Positions 43,443-52,197 are shown, numbered from the stretch's first letter. The stretch is DNA of 64,000 nt from Xanthomonas sp. DAR 34887 (GCF_041245805.1 NZ_CP162490.1:1403001-1467000), one strand, 5' to 3'. Translations and numbers: made by a program. Notes: a model not told the origin generated them from the letters alone.

Positions 43443-44371
43443 AACGTATTCAGTACGGCATGTACGGTGGTCCGGAGGTGATGCGGCTCGACGAGTTCGA
43501 ATTGGCTTCGCCAGGCAAGGGGCAAGTGGCTGTGAAGGTCAAGTTTGCAGCCGTCAATCCCATCGATTGGAAGCTGCGCAACGGCCAGATGAAGATCGTC
43601 ACGGGCAACACTTTTCCCCGCGCAATGGGGTTCGATTTCTCCGGCACGATCATCTCCGCCGGTCCTGGAGTGACACGCTTCAGCCCTGGCGACGCCGTCT
43701 TCGGGCTTGCGCGCTTCAAGGAAAGCGGCGCGCTGGGAGAAGCCGTGATCGCGAACGAAACTGCTTTGGCAAAGAAGCCCGCCAACACTTCTTTCGAGGA
43801 TGCGGCTTGTCTTGGCACTCCCGGCGTCACGGCGTGGAACGGGCTGATCGACAAGGCGAAGCTAACCGCGGGCCAGCATGTCTTCATCAACGGCTGCACC
43901 GGGGCGGTCGGCGAAGCGGCAGTTCAGATTGCGCGAATGCACGGGGCCGTTGTCTCCGGCAGTTGCAGCGGGGAAGCCATGGAACGGGCGCGGATTCTCG
44001 GTCTCCAGAACGTCTTCGACTATCGGACCACGGATCTGTCCAAGCTGCGCGAGCGTTTCGACGTCGTCTACGACACGGCCGCCACGATGACGACCGCCCT
44101 TGGCTTGAGCCTGTTGTGCGAGGACGGCGTGTTCCTGGACCTCGATCCAATGCCAGGCAAGTTCATTCGTTCGATCTTCAGCCGACGACTGAAACCGATC
44201 GTCTGCACGCCCCGGCCCGACATTCTCGACAGCTTGGCTCGTGCTGCAGAGGGCGGCAAGTTTCGAATGCCAGTCGCCGAGATCGTCCCCCTGGAACAAG
44301 CAATAGGCCTCATCACCGCTCTCGAAGCGGGCCGCAAGCTTGGCGGCAAGGGCCTTGTGGCAATGGCCTGA
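43439..44371 (+). CDS. Zinc-independent MDR-family NADPH:quinone oxidoreductase-like protein
   Basis: This is a 310-residue medium-chain dehydrogenase/reductase. The N-terminal GroES-like domain has AAVNPIDWKLRNG and FPRAMGFDFSGTI; the nucleotide-binding domain has VFINGCTGAVGEAAVQIAR (about 145-163). No zinc-binding cysteine cluster is visible, which fits the quinone oxidoreductase/enoyl-reductase branch rather than alcohol dehydrogenases. It overlaps the leader frame upstream and lies one base before the start of the YafY-type regulator gene, suggesting an operon. A role in detoxifying quinones or enones is inferred from the family. Confidence 0.87.
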   Translation: MKRIQYGMYGGPEVMRLDEFELASPGKGQVAVKVKFAAVNPIDWKLRNGQMKIVTGNTFPRAMGFDFSGTIISAGPGVTRFSPGDAVFGLARFKESGALGEAVIANETALAKKPANTSFEDAACLGTPGVTAWNGLIDKAKLTAGQHVFINGCTGAVGEAAVQIARMHGAVVSGSCSGEAMERARILGLQNVFDYRTTDLSKLRERFDVVYDTAATMTTALGLSLLCEDGVFLDLDPMPGKFIRSIFSRRLKPIVCTPRPDILDSLARAAEGGKFRMPVAEIVPLEQAIGLITALEAGRKLGGKGLVAMA

Positions 44372-44372
44372 C

Positions 44373-45068
44373 ATGTCCCGAAGCCATCGCTTGTTCGATC
44401 TCATGCAGGTGCTTCGTCGGCATCGCGGAACGGTGTCCGGCGAAGTGCTGGCCCGCGAGACGGGCGTATCGCTTCGGACCATCCGCCGCGACATCGCGAC
44501 GCTGCAATCCATCGGGGCGCACATCGAGGGCGAGGCCGGCGTCGGCTACATCCTCAGGCCGGACTTTCTGCTGCCGCCGCTGTCTTTCACGGAGGAAGAG
44601 ATCCAGGCGCTCGTGGTCGGTGCGCAGTGGGTCAGCCGCCACGCCGACGAAGCCCTGGCGCTTGCCGTCCAGAACGCTCTTGCAAAAATCAATGGCGTTC
44701 TTCCGCCAGAGATGAGAACGGAGTTGGACGACAGCGCGCTCTACATCTTTCGCAAAAGGAAAGAAACATCGGTCTTCGATCTGGCGCAGGTACGGCGGGC
44801 AATGCGTGAGCAGCGAAAGATGCGCATCGGGTACGCGGATGACGGCGGGGCCATTTCGCAGCGGACCATCTGGCCGATCATGCTCGGCTTCGTCGAATCG
44901 CAACGGTTGATTGCTGCGTGGTGCGAGTCGAGCGGCGACTTTTGCCGTATTCGCACAGACCGCATCGTGACCGTCGAATTTCTGGACGAACGCTACCCAC
45001 GTGCTCGTCGGCAGCTTGTCAAGGAATGGCGGGACGGGCTTCCCTGCAACCAGCCGGATGGCGCTTAG
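44373..45068 (+). CDS. YafY-type HTH/WYL-domain regulator
   Basis: The product is 231 residues from MSRSHRLFDLMQVLRRHRG, whose ATG lies just after the oxidoreductase stop. An N-terminal DeoR-like helix-turn-helix (ETGVSLRTIRRDIATLQSIGA, about 28-50) precedes a WYL-type ligand-sensing domain (about 135-225). The latter has RKMRIGYADDGGAISQRTIWPIMLGF and a RIRTDRIVTVEFLDERYPRAR end. Such regulators often sense small molecules and autoregulate. Placement suggests it controls the oxidoreductase operon together with, or instead of, the divergent LysR protein. Confidence 0.86.
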   Translation: MSRSHRLFDLMQVLRRHRGTVSGEVLARETGVSLRTIRRDIATLQSIGAHIEGEAGVGYILRPDFLLPPLSFTEEEIQALVVGAQWVSRHADEALALAVQNALAKINGVLPPEMRTELDDSALYIFRKRKETSVFDLAQVRRAMREQRKMRIGYADDGGAISQRTIWPIMLGFVESQRLIAAWCESSGDFCRIRTDRIVTVEFLDERYPRARRQLVKEWRDGLPCNQPDGA

Positions 45069-45427
45069 CGCGATCCAGTTTGCAACACATCCATGCACTT
45101 CCAAAGTGCATGGCACCAAGCCGCCGCCACGAATGCGGTGACGTCATCGAGCTGCGCCCGGTGCTGCGGCCGCGTTCGACGAGTCCATTGGCGAATTCGA
45201 CCCTTGTCTCAAGGGAATGCTTTTCTACATTGGATATTATTTTTCTACTTTATTATCAAATTAGCGCGATGAAATGGAATTCAGGGCGACAAAGTGAGAT
45301 CTCTGGTCGGTCCCGCCCCTTCACGCCACGGCATTGACTGGAAAGCGCCGCTTAGTTGGGCGACGCGTTGTCGGTCCCGTTCGCCAACTTGAATCCGCTT
45401 GATACTTTTTAGCCATGGAGCCTCCTC
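45069..45427. other. AT-rich gene-free stretch
   Basis: This 359-base stretch is notably low in G+C around 45215-45275 (runs of T and A), unlike anything in the housekeeping block. No open frame is supported. It probably holds the promoter of the small barrel protein gene that follows. GGAG at 45417-45420 is that gene's binding site. Confidence 0.45.
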
Positions 45428-45727
45428 ATGAAATTTCTTTGCCTCGACATCCCCGCGGCCGGCGCCACCCCGGAAAAGTACCAGCCGCATATGCAAGATG
45501 AAGCCCGCCACGCCTGGCAGCTCTACAAGCGCGGCATCGTGCGCGACATCTACTTCCGTCAGGATCGCCCCGGCGTTGCCATCATTGCCGAGTGCGAATC
45601 GGCCGATGCCGCCTTGAAAGCGTTGCGCGAATTTCCGCTGGCCAAAGCCAGCCTCCTCGATTGGGAGGTCATCCCGCTCGGCCCCTTCTTGAACTGGGAA
45701 ACGCTCTTCGCGCCCGGCAACGCTTGA
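45428..45727 (+). CDS. Small dimeric alpha/beta-barrel protein, muconolactone-isomerase-like
   Basis: This encodes 99 residues behind GGAG. The layout of strands and helices fits the dimeric alpha/beta barrel (ferredoxin-like) superfamily that includes YciI and muconolactone isomerase: MKFLCLDIP, a helix, DIYFRQDRPGVAIIAECES, ALREFPLAKASLLDWEVIPLGPF. The segment FPLA...EVIPL resembles muconolactone isomerase most. No signal peptide, so it is cytoplasmic. It shares the neighbourhood with other proteins of aromatic-compound or aldehyde metabolism. Exact reaction unknown. Confidence 0.7.
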   Translation: MKFLCLDIPAAGATPEKYQPHMQDEARHAWQLYKRGIVRDIYFRQDRPGVAIIAECESADAALKALREFPLAKASLLDWEVIPLGPFLNWETLFAPGNA

Positions 45728-45768
45728 TATTCCCGGGCGACAAGCCGATCAACAGATGAGAAATCGTG

Positions 45769-46126
45769 ATGGCCAATGACGTTCATTTATCCACAAAGCG
45801 GTAGAGATTGCGCGCATCTTCACCTGCCTGACGACTTCGTGAAGACAAGAAGTACCCCGCCCTCGTCGGGTTCGCAAAACCGAGCGCCGCTTCAGGGCCG
45901 TGGCCGGCTTCTAAACGTTCCCTCTGATCCCCGGTTTGCTGATCAAACCATTGCTTCTGATCGCCGGCAGCAAGGTCGACACCAAGGTGTATGGCGACCA
46001 GGCCTACGCGCTTTCCAAAGGGCCGTAAGAGCGGTTCGTCATCGAGGATGCCACCCATGTCGCGATGTACGGCGTGCCTGAGTACGTGGATCAAGCGGTT
46101 GCCAAGCTCGTCCCGTTCCTTCGGCA
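45769..46126 (+). pseudogene. Decayed alpha/beta-hydrolase gene (YcjY-like)
   Basis: Fragments of one hydrolase family appear in order but in shifting frames: MANDVHLSTKR from the ATG at 45769, then HLHLPDDFVK, then KKYPALVG. After a gap come LIKPLLLIAGSKVDTKVYG, an in-frame TAA at 46026, and RFVIEDATHVAMYGVPEYVDQAV followed by KLVPFLRQ. An intact member has about 300 residues. Here the central part with the nucleophile serine is missing and several frameshifts plus one stop interrupt the rest. It is clearly non-functional and relatively recent, since the fragments are still easy to read. Confidence 0.75.
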
Positions 46127-46182
46127 ATCTCCAGCCCCTACCGCAACCTTCGCTCTTCTCTCCGAATTCGAAAGCCACGACC

Positions 46183-46878
46183 ATGACCAAGCAAGCCTCT
46201 GAACTCAAGCCTGTTCTCTTCGTCGTCACCAGCAACGCGCTGAAGGGCGCGACAGGCATCCCCACCGGCTACAATCTGGCCGAAGTCACTCATCCGCTGG
46301 AAAAGCTGCATGCAGCGGGCATCCGCGTGGAGTTCGCCTCGCCGCAAGGTGGCGACGCACCGCTAGATGGGCTGGAGGACATGAAAGACCCGGTTATTGC
46401 CCGCTATTGGGCCGATGCCGATTTCCGCCACGCAATCGCCCACACGCTGTGCTTGGACGACGTGAATCCTTCGCGCTACTCGGCCATCTTCTTTGCGGGC
46501 GGCCACGGCACGATGTGGGACTTCCCCGACAGCGTCGCTGCGCAGAAGGCCATTCGCGAGATCGATGCGGCCGGCGGCATCATCGCGGCGGTGTGTCACG
46601 GTCCAGCGGCCCTGGTCAACGCGCGCCGTGCCGATGACGGCCTGCTGGTCGCGGGAAAGCGGTTGGCCGCCTTTACCAATGGCGAGGAAGAGGAAGTGCA
46701 GTCCACCCAGGTGGTGCCTTTCCTGCTGGCGTCCACGCTGATTGAGCGCGGAGCGCAGCACCAGACCGCAGCAAATTGGGCCGACAACGTAGTCGTCGAT
46801 GGCCGGCTCGTCACCGGCCAGAACCCGCAGTCCGCCGCGAGCCTGGGCGTAGCGCTGCGCGACGCCTTGTTGGCATGA
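46183..46878 (+). CDS. DJ-1/PfpI-superfamily protein (Hsp31-like)
   Basis: The product is 231 residues from MTKQASELKPVLFVVTSN. A class I glutamine-amidotransferase-like fold: FFAGGHGTMWDFPDS near 103-117 and the nucleophile elbow AAVCHGPAALVN with a probable catalytic cysteine near 138. The extra insertions match the Hsp31/yeast-chaperone-like branch, whose members act as glyoxalase III or protein deglycases. It starts about 55 bases after the pseudogene and is followed after 30 bases by the amidohydrolase gene, likely an operon. A role against reactive aldehydes is inferred. Confidence 0.86.
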   Translation: MTKQASELKPVLFVVTSNALKGATGIPTGYNLAEVTHPLEKLHAAGIRVEFASPQGGDAPLDGLEDMKDPVIARYWADADFRHAIAHTLCLDDVNPSRYSAIFFAGGHGTMWDFPDSVAAQKAIREIDAAGGIIAAVCHGPAALVNARRADDGLLVAGKRLAAFTNGEEEEVQSTQVVPFLLASTLIERGAQHQTAANWADNVVVDGRLVTGQNPQSAASLGVALRDALLA

Positions 46879-46908
46879 CCAGCCCGCTGTTGCATGCAAG
46901 GGGATAGC

Positions 46909-47940
46909 ATGAAACTGATTTGTGTTGAAGAGCATGTGCTCGATCCCGCCATCGGCAGGGCCACGCAGGGTTTCGTGCGCGCCGAGGGCCCCTATCTTTC
47001 CGATTGGGGCAGCCGGGTGGTGGATGGTCAGAACGTGACCGATCTGAGCCGCCCGCATGTCATTGCACCCAACGAGTCCGCTCGCAAAGGACTGGAGATG
47101 GGCGCTGCGCGCCTGGCCGACATGGATGCGGCCGGCATCGACATGCAGGTGCTCTCCTATGGAGGGTTCCCACAGCTGCTGCCCGCTACGCAGGCCATCG
47201 ACCTGAACCGCGCCGCCAACGACAAGCTGGCCGAAACGGCGCAGGCGCATCCGGCGCGCTTCGCCGGTTTTGCAACCTTGCCTTGGCAAGCACCTGAGGC
47301 AGCAGCGCGCGAATTAGAACGGGCGGTAAAAGAACTGGGACTCAAGGGTGCGCTGATCAATGGCCGACCAGGAGACAGCTTCCTGGATGACGCGCGCTAT
47401 GCGCCCATCCTTGCCGCTTTCGACGAACTGAACGTGCCGTTGTACGTCCACCCCGGTTTGCCACTGTCCGCCGTGCAAGTGCCGTACTACGGTGGCTTCG
47501 ATCGCGAACTCAGCGCGCGGCTCGCCATGTTCGCCTGGGGTTGGCACAACGAAGCCGGCATCCACGTCGTGCGCATGCTGCTAGCAGGCGCGTTCGACCG
47601 TTACCCCAGCCTGCAAGTCATCAGCGGCCACTGGGGCGAGATGGTGCCCTTCTTCCTGCAAAGGCTGGAGGACTCCATTCCGCAGGAAGCCTCCGGCCTC
47701 CGGCGCCCCGTCATGCAGACCTACCGCGAGCACGTGTACGTCTCGCCCAGCGGCATGCTCACGCTGCCACACTTCCAGTTCATACACGCGCTGATGGGGG
47801 CCGAGCGGATTCTTTACTCCATCGACTATCCCTACCAAAGCCTGGACGGTGCGCGAACCTTCATCGAGCGCCTGCTCATCAGCGACACTGACAGGGCTCT
47901 CATTGCCCACGGCAATGCCGAGCGCCTCCTGGGCTTGTGA
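46909..47940 (+). CDS. Amidohydrolase of the decarboxylase (ACMSD/resorcylate) type
   Basis: This is a 343-residue TIM-barrel metalloenzyme. The N-terminal VEEHV replaces the usual HxH by ExH, as in gamma-resorcylate decarboxylases. Other putative ligands are the histidine in YVHPGLPL (about 182), the one in SGHWGEMVPF (about 243) and the aspartate in YSIDYPYQ (about 306). These enzymes decarboxylate or hydrate aromatic acids with a divalent metal. AAGGGG before the ATG supports the start. It is co-oriented with the Hsp31-like gene and converges on the alcohol dehydrogenase gene. The substrate is likely an aromatic carboxylate, by family only. Confidence 0.87.
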   Translation: MKLICVEEHVLDPAIGRATQGFVRAEGPYLSDWGSRVVDGQNVTDLSRPHVIAPNESARKGLEMGAARLADMDAAGIDMQVLSYGGFPQLLPATQAIDLNRAANDKLAETAQAHPARFAGFATLPWQAPEAAARELERAVKELGLKGALINGRPGDSFLDDARYAPILAAFDELNVPLYVHPGLPLSAVQVPYYGGFDRELSARLAMFAWGWHNEAGIHVVRMLLAGAFDRYPSLQVISGHWGEMVPFFLQRLEDSIPQEASGLRRPVMQTYREHVYVSPSGMLTLPHFQFIHALMGAERILYSIDYPYQSLDGARTFIERLLISDTDRALIAHGNAERLLGL

Positions 47941-47988
47941 TTCAATTTCCGGAGGGGAGCATTGCGCGCGAGGAACTGTCATGGCGAC

Positions 47989-49005
47989 TCACGGCTGCAG
48001 CAGCGCCTTGATCGCTCGACGTTCGTCCATGGCCTTGTAGCCTTCGGCCACCTGTTCCAGCGGGAGCACGAGGTCGAACACGGGCGAAGGATCGATCTTC
48101 TGGTCGAGCACCAGGTCGATGAGGTCGGGTAGATAACGGCGTACCGGGGCGGGACCGCCTTCCAGGTGGATGTGAGAAAAGAAGAGCGACTGGCCTTCGA
48201 TCTGCACCCCATGCGGTACGCCGACGAACGACATGTGTCCGCCCTTGCGCGTGACCTGCATCGCCTGCTGCATCGATTCGCCGGTGCCAACGCATTCGAG
48301 CACGCTGTCGGCGCCCATGCCGCGGGTCATCTCGAGGATCTTCGTTACGCCTTCCTCGCCGCGCTCGGCGACGATGTCGGTGGCTCCGAAATCGCGCGCC
48401 AGCTTCTGGCGCGCCGGGTTGCGGCTCATTACGATGATGCGTTCGGCGCCCATCTGTTTCGCCGAGAGCGTGGCCAGCAGCCCGACCGCGCCATCGCCGA
48501 TAACCACGGCGGTGGAGCCCGGTTTGACCTTCGCCGCATCAGCTGCGTACCAGCCAGTGCCGAGTACGTCCGAGGAGGCGAGCAGGCTTGGCACCATCGC
48601 TGCGTCCGGCGCTTCGCGCGTGGTCACCAGCGTGCCGTCCGCATGTGGCACCCGTAGATAGGGCGACTGCGCCTGGCTGATGAATTCGCGCTGCACGCAG
48701 GAGGACTGGTAGCCGATGCCGCAGGTTGGGCAGGTGTTGTCGGACGTGGCGAAGGAGCCCACCACGAAGTGTCCTTTCCTGAGCGAAGTGACCGCGCTGC
48801 CGATTTCCTCGACGTAGCCGCAGTACTCGTGCCCCATTCGGGTCGGGCCGGCACCTGGTTGGATGCCTCGGTAGGGCCACAGGTCCGAGCCGCACACACA
48901 GGTGGCGACAATGCGGATGATCGCATCCGTTGGTTTTTCGATCGCAGGGTCCGGGACTTCCTCGAAACGGATATCGCCTGGACCGTGCAGTACGGTGCCC
49001 TTCAT
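47989..49005 (-). CDS. Zinc-dependent alcohol dehydrogenase family protein
   Basis: This is a 338-residue MDR enzyme. Catalytic-zinc ligands are plausible in CVCGSDLWPYRG and GHEYCGYVEEIG (about 37-70). A structural-zinc-like cluster, CPTCGIGYQSSC, has fewer cysteines than the usual four. The cofactor motif VIGDGAVGLLA is near 170-180. GAAGGAGA ahead of the ATG supports the start. It is the last gene of the six-gene minus-strand operon, 49 bases after the DUF1330 gene. It probably oxidises an alcohol or reduces an aldehyde of the operon's pathway. Confidence 0.88.
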   Translation of the reverse strand: MKGTVLHGPGDIRFEEVPDPAIEKPTDAIIRIVATCVCGSDLWPYRGIQPGAGPTRMGHEYCGYVEEIGSAVTSLRKGHFVVGSFATSDNTCPTCGIGYQSSCVQREFISQAQSPYLRVPHADGTLVTTREAPDAAMVPSLLASSDVLGTGWYAADAAKVKPGSTAVVIGDGAVGLLATLSAKQMGAERIIVMSRNPARQKLARDFGATDIVAERGEEGVTKILEMTRGMGADSVLECVGTGESMQQAMQVTRKGGHMSFVGVPHGVQIEGQSLFFSHIHLEGGPAPVRRYLPDLIDLVLDQKIDPSPVFDLVLPLEQVAEGYKAMDERRAIKALLQP

Positions 49006-49054
49006 TCTTGGTCTCCTTCGGATGTTCTGACGTGCATCTGACGCGCGCGCGGAA

Positions 49055-49459
49055 TCATGGCTCCGGCATTCCTTCGACGATGTAAGTCCTCGAATTGCCT
49101 GAGCGGTGTCGGATTGGGATGATGGCCTGATAGGCCGGGGAGTCGTACCAGGCCTGGGCTTGAGCCAGGCTGTCGAACTTGATGACGACGAGGCGGCCTT
49201 GTGCTCCGAAACCTTCCTTTACGCCTGGCACCGCACCGCGAACGATGAAGCGGCCGCCGTAGGGTTTGAAGGTGCCCGCGACGCGGGCGCTGTAGGGTTT
49301 GATGCCCTCGACATCGGTCGCCTCGAACTCGGCGACATAATACGCGGGCGACGGCTTGGCGTCGGCTGCCGGAGATTGCGCTTGCGCAGCACGGATTCCG
49401 AAACTGCTGGATACGAGAACGGCCAGAAACGCCAGCCAGAGGCGAATGGGTGCTTTCAT
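49055..49459 (-). CDS. Exported DUF1330 protein
   Basis: The product is 134 residues: signal peptide MKAPIRLWLAFLAVLVSSSFGIRAAQAQ, then a DUF1330 dimeric alpha/beta-barrel domain (YYVAEFEATDVEGIKPYSARV, GRLVVIKFDSLAQAQAWYDSPAYQ). Most DUF1330 proteins are cytoplasmic; here the signal peptide predicts a periplasmic location. The start overlaps the DUF2255 stop by four bases, giving translational coupling. The function of the domain is not established. Confidence 0.85.
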   Translation of the reverse strand: MKAPIRLWLAFLAVLVSSSFGIRAAQAQSPAADAKPSPAYYVAEFEATDVEGIKPYSARVAGTFKPYGGRFIVRGAVPGVKEGFGAQGRLVVIKFDSLAQAQAWYDSPAYQAIIPIRHRSGNSRTYIVEGMPEP

Positions 49460-49887
49460 GATGAATTCCTTCGTATGGGAAGTGGCACCGAAAGTGCGGA
49501 CGGCGCCGCTACGCTTTTGCTCTGGGGACGGACGCGTACTGTCGCAGCGCGCGCCCCAGAGGAAATCATCGGAGTCAAATAGGGGCTCTTGGCATACTTT
49601 TGCCGATATGCCTCATCGATTCGATCATTGATCTCGCCATCGACCGACGCGAAGGCAACATCCTGAGTTTGTCCAGCGGCCACGATCAGGCCTGCTCGTT
49701 GCTTCAACGCAGCCTGGTACCAACGTGAGCGGGTGCCGTTGTAGCCGCGAACGTACAGTTCGCCATCCACCTCCACGCACCAGATCCAGGTGGGAGTACC
49801 TGGCGTTTGTCCGTCATCGCGGAATGGGGCGATGTGGAGGTCATCGGCTTCGACGATGCGTTTTAGGGTATTGCCTTGCCATTGCAT
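49456..49887 (-). CDS. DUF2255 protein
   Basis: This encodes 143 residues from the ATG at 49887; a start at 49923 would add 12 residues. The core reads IVEADDLHIAPFRDDG, GTPTWIWCVEVDGELYVRGYNG and RSRWYQAALKQRAG, matching the DUF2255 family, which I believe adopts a split-barrel fold related to flavin/deazaflavin-binding proteins. It has no signal peptide, unlike most of its operon partners. The stop overlaps the DUF1330 start by four bases. Confidence 0.8.
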   Translation of the reverse strand: MQWQGNTLKRIVEADDLHIAPFRDDGQTPGTPTWIWCVEVDGELYVRGYNGTRSRWYQAALKQRAGLIVAAGQTQDVAFASVDGEINDRIDEAYRQKYAKSPYLTPMISSGARAATVRVRPQSKSVAAPSALSVPLPIRRNSS

Positions 49888-49986
49888 GGTCGTGTTCCAG
49901 GAAGTCAATGGATGTCGTTCCACTGAAGGTGCTTGCGCGTATGTCGCTTTCGGGCTTGGCCAACCCGCAGTCCGCCCGACGCAGGT

Positions 49987-50739
49987 TTAGGTCGGATCGT
50001 CAGTGGCTTGCTGCGTCGGCGACGCATCGAACAGCAATCCACCCCTGCTTTGCAGCGCGATGTTCTCGACCCCGATATGGCCCTTGTCCACCAGCATGCC
50101 GCCGGTCAGGCGTAGATAGTCCTTGAAATGCGGTGTCTCGCGATGCGAGGCGTAGGCTGCGGAGTCGGCGTAGATCTCAAAGAAAATCCACTGTTCCGGT
50201 CGCTCCTTTCGCGTCACTGCGTACATGGCCAGGACTCCGGGTTCGACCTTTATGGACTCACGCATTTCCGCCATGACGATGCGACGAAACTCGGCGAGGT
50301 CTTCGCGCTTCACGGTGACCTCGACGATGCGGACCTCGGGCGTCCTGCCGCGCTGCATGACCGACAGCGGTGCAGGCTTCTCCGCCAGGAAGACGGGATC
50401 GGCCTGGATCAGCCGCTTGCCAGTGGTCAATGCGTGCGTTTCGTCGAGGAAGCGCTTGAAGTGGCTTGTTTCGACGTGGGCGCGGTACGCGGCTTCGTCG
50501 GCATAGATCTCGATTACGTGGACCATGCCGGGCTTGTCCTGGTTGGCGGCGGCATGCATCGCCAGCACGCCGGGCTCCTCGCGGTTGGAAGCCTGCATGT
50601 TGTGCCGGCCTGCGACGTCGAATGCCTGGGCCCGCGTAGGGTCGGTCTGCAGTTCGAACATGCGTACCAGGGGCTGCGCGCTTGCCATGTGTGCCATCAG
50701 CAGTGTCGCCGTTGCCAATAGTGTTCTCCAGGATTTCAT
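49987..50739 (-). CDS. Exported protein with two ABM (antibiotic-biosynthesis-monooxygenase) domains
   Basis: This encodes 250 residues from MKSWRTLLATATLLMAHMASAQ, a signal peptide. Two homologous ferredoxin-like ABM domains follow: residues about 24-120 (VRMFELQTDPTRAQAF, EEPGVLAMHAAANQ, VIEIYADEAAYRAHVETSHF) and about 135-230 (VRIVEVTVKREDLAEF, VEPGVLAMYAVTRK, FFEIYADSAAYASHRETPHF). The near repetition shows an internal duplication. ABM domains are usually single and cytoplasmic, and some oxidise quinol-like compounds without cofactors. An exported tandem form is unusual. It lies 78 bases after the carboxymuconolactone-decarboxylase-like gene. Confidence 0.86.
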   Translation of the reverse strand: MKSWRTLLATATLLMAHMASAQPLVRMFELQTDPTRAQAFDVAGRHNMQASNREEPGVLAMHAAANQDKPGMVHVIEIYADEAAYRAHVETSHFKRFLDETHALTTGKRLIQADPVFLAEKPAPLSVMQRGRTPEVRIVEVTVKREDLAEFRRIVMAEMRESIKVEPGVLAMYAVTRKERPEQWIFFEIYADSAAYASHRETPHFKDYLRLTGGMLVDKGHIGVENIALQSRGGLLFDASPTQQATDDPT

Positions 50740-50817
50740 CGGGCTACCTTCGTGCAAATGCAGATCAAACCGCGACGCGTTTCAAAGCTTCATGCGCTTG
50801 GGAGCCGCGGACCAAGG

Positions 50818-51558
50818 CTACGGGACGACGGTGCTGCGACGCGCGGTTTCCGCACGATCAGCGGCCTCGGTGCCCACGCGTTCGCGGAGCACGGCTACCA
50901 GTTGCTGCAACTGCGCCTCGCTCAGGCCCACGTTGCGGCTGATCCGCATATGCGCTTGCACCTGTGAATCCGCGCCATGCAATGCGGCTAGTGCGCCGAC
51001 GGTGGCCAGTTCGCGATCCTGCCAACTCAGGTTGTCGCGCGCGAAGATCGCGCCAAACAGATGTTCCTTCAGATAGCGATCTATCTGCGGCGAGAATTCA
51101 AAGAGTGGACCGGTGACCGGCTGGCCGGACAGTTTGGTCTGGTTCGCGGTCCCGACCTCCAGCATGCGCTCGGGCGCGGGCAGCGGACTGGGGGCCGCGC
51201 CCAAGGGATCGTTGATGCCCTGTGCCTTGCGATCTTCGATCACCCTCATGAACTCGCTCAGCGCGTTCAGACTCCTGGGGAAGCCGACGTAGGCATACAT
51301 CTGACCCAGTATTTCCTTGATCTCGTTCACCGTGAGGCGGGCATCCAGGCCTTGGCGTAGCGCGGCATTGAGCCGTTCCATATTTCCGGATGCGGTGAAC
51401 GCGGTAATCGGCGGAATCGCTTGCTGTTTCTCGGAGAGCTGTTCTTGGTTCATCGAAGTGCCCTTGATGGAGTCCATCTGGTCGTGGGATTGGGCATGCA
51501 GCGGCGACATGCTCAATGCGGTGCACGCGAGCAGCGTGGCGATAAGCGTGCATTTCAT
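50818..51558 (-). CDS. Exported protein with two carboxymuconolactone-decarboxylase-like domains
   Basis: The product is 246 residues with signal peptide MKCTLIATLLACTALSMSPLHAQ. Two CMD-type helical domains follow: about 45-115 (LRQGLDARLTVNEIKEILGQMYAYVGFPRSL) and about 150-235 (DRELATVGALAALHGADSQVQAHM). Neither has the CxxC pair of AhpD peroxidases, so a thiol peroxidase role is unlikely. The glutamate/histidine pattern is closer to true gamma-carboxymuconolactone decarboxylases. AGGACAGG precedes the ATG. It starts nine bases after the cupin gene and is certainly co-transcribed with it. Confidence 0.86.
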   Translation of the reverse strand: MKCTLIATLLACTALSMSPLHAQSHDQMDSIKGTSMNQEQLSEKQQAIPPITAFTASGNMERLNAALRQGLDARLTVNEIKEILGQMYAYVGFPRSLNALSEFMRVIEDRKAQGINDPLGAAPSPLPAPERMLEVGTANQTKLSGQPVTGPLFEFSPQIDRYLKEHLFGAIFARDNLSWQDRELATVGALAALHGADSQVQAHMRISRNVGLSEAQLQQLVAVLRERVGTEAADRAETARRSTVVP

Positions 51559-51567
51559 GTCCTGTCC

Positions 51568-52038
51568 TCAGCGGGCCAGGTACTGGTCGTCGGTCACCTT
51601 CTCCATCCACTGGACGTTCTTGCCATCTTCCATGCCAGTGATCGCCAGGTGCGTCATCGCTGTATTGGGTGCGGCGCCATGCCAATGCTTGATACCGGGT
51701 GGACACCAGATGACGTCGCCGGGTCGGATTTCCTCAACCGGTCCACCCCATTGCTGGGTCCTTCCTACGCCAGAGGTGACCACCAGGTATTGGCCCCTCG
51801 GATGGGTGTGCCAAGCCGAACGTGCGCCCTGCTCGAACGTCACGTAGGCACTCGTCGCGTTGATGTGCTCGTTGGCTTCGTACAGCGGATCTATCCGCGC
51901 CCGGCCCGTGAAATATGCCTGCGGGCCATCCATCGAATGCTGGGTGCCCCCACGGCTGATTGTCTGTGCGGATCCTTCCTGTGCCGGTGCGACGGGTGCC
52001 ATGCCCACCATAAGGAGAGACAGCATCGTTCTGTTCAT
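51568..52038 (-). CDS. Exported cupin-domain protein
   Basis: This is a 156-residue product, beginning with a short signal peptide (MNRTMLSLLMVGMAPVAPAQ). A single cupin domain has motif 1 AWHTHPRGQYLVVTSGVG with metal-binding histidines near 76-78, and motif 2 PGDVIWCPPGIKHWHGAAP. This type is often found next to carboxymuconolactone-decarboxylase-like proteins in bacteria. GGAGAGCA precedes the start. It is the first gene of the minus-strand operon and faces the LysR regulator gene across 159 bases. Confidence 0.87.
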   Translation of the reverse strand: MNRTMLSLLMVGMAPVAPAQEGSAQTISRGGTQHSMDGPQAYFTGRARIDPLYEANEHINATSAYVTFEQGARSAWHTHPRGQYLVVTSGVGRTQQWGGPVEEIRPGDVIWCPPGIKHWHGAAPNTAMTHLAITGMEDGKNVQWMEKVTDDQYLAR

Positions 52039-52178
52039 GTTGCTCTCCTTTTCGAAGACAGGATGCGTTGTGTCCGCCGGAGTACTGCATGGGGCCCGAG
52101 TTCGACTGGCGTGGCGCAGTCTGCGCGCAACCGCCTTTTGGATAAACTGGGGTAATTCGAATAGACTTATGAATCTGT

Positions 52179-52190
52179 CTGATTAATCAG
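52179..52190. promoter_or_regulatory. 12-base palindrome at the LysR start
   Basis: CTGATTAATCAG is a perfect palindrome eight bases before the LysR ATG; its last bases overlap the regulator's AGGA ribosome binding site. It lies in an A/T-rich stretch between divergent genes and is a good candidate for an autoregulatory or activator site for the six-gene operon. Confidence 0.55.
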
Positions 52191-52197
52191 GACGGCG

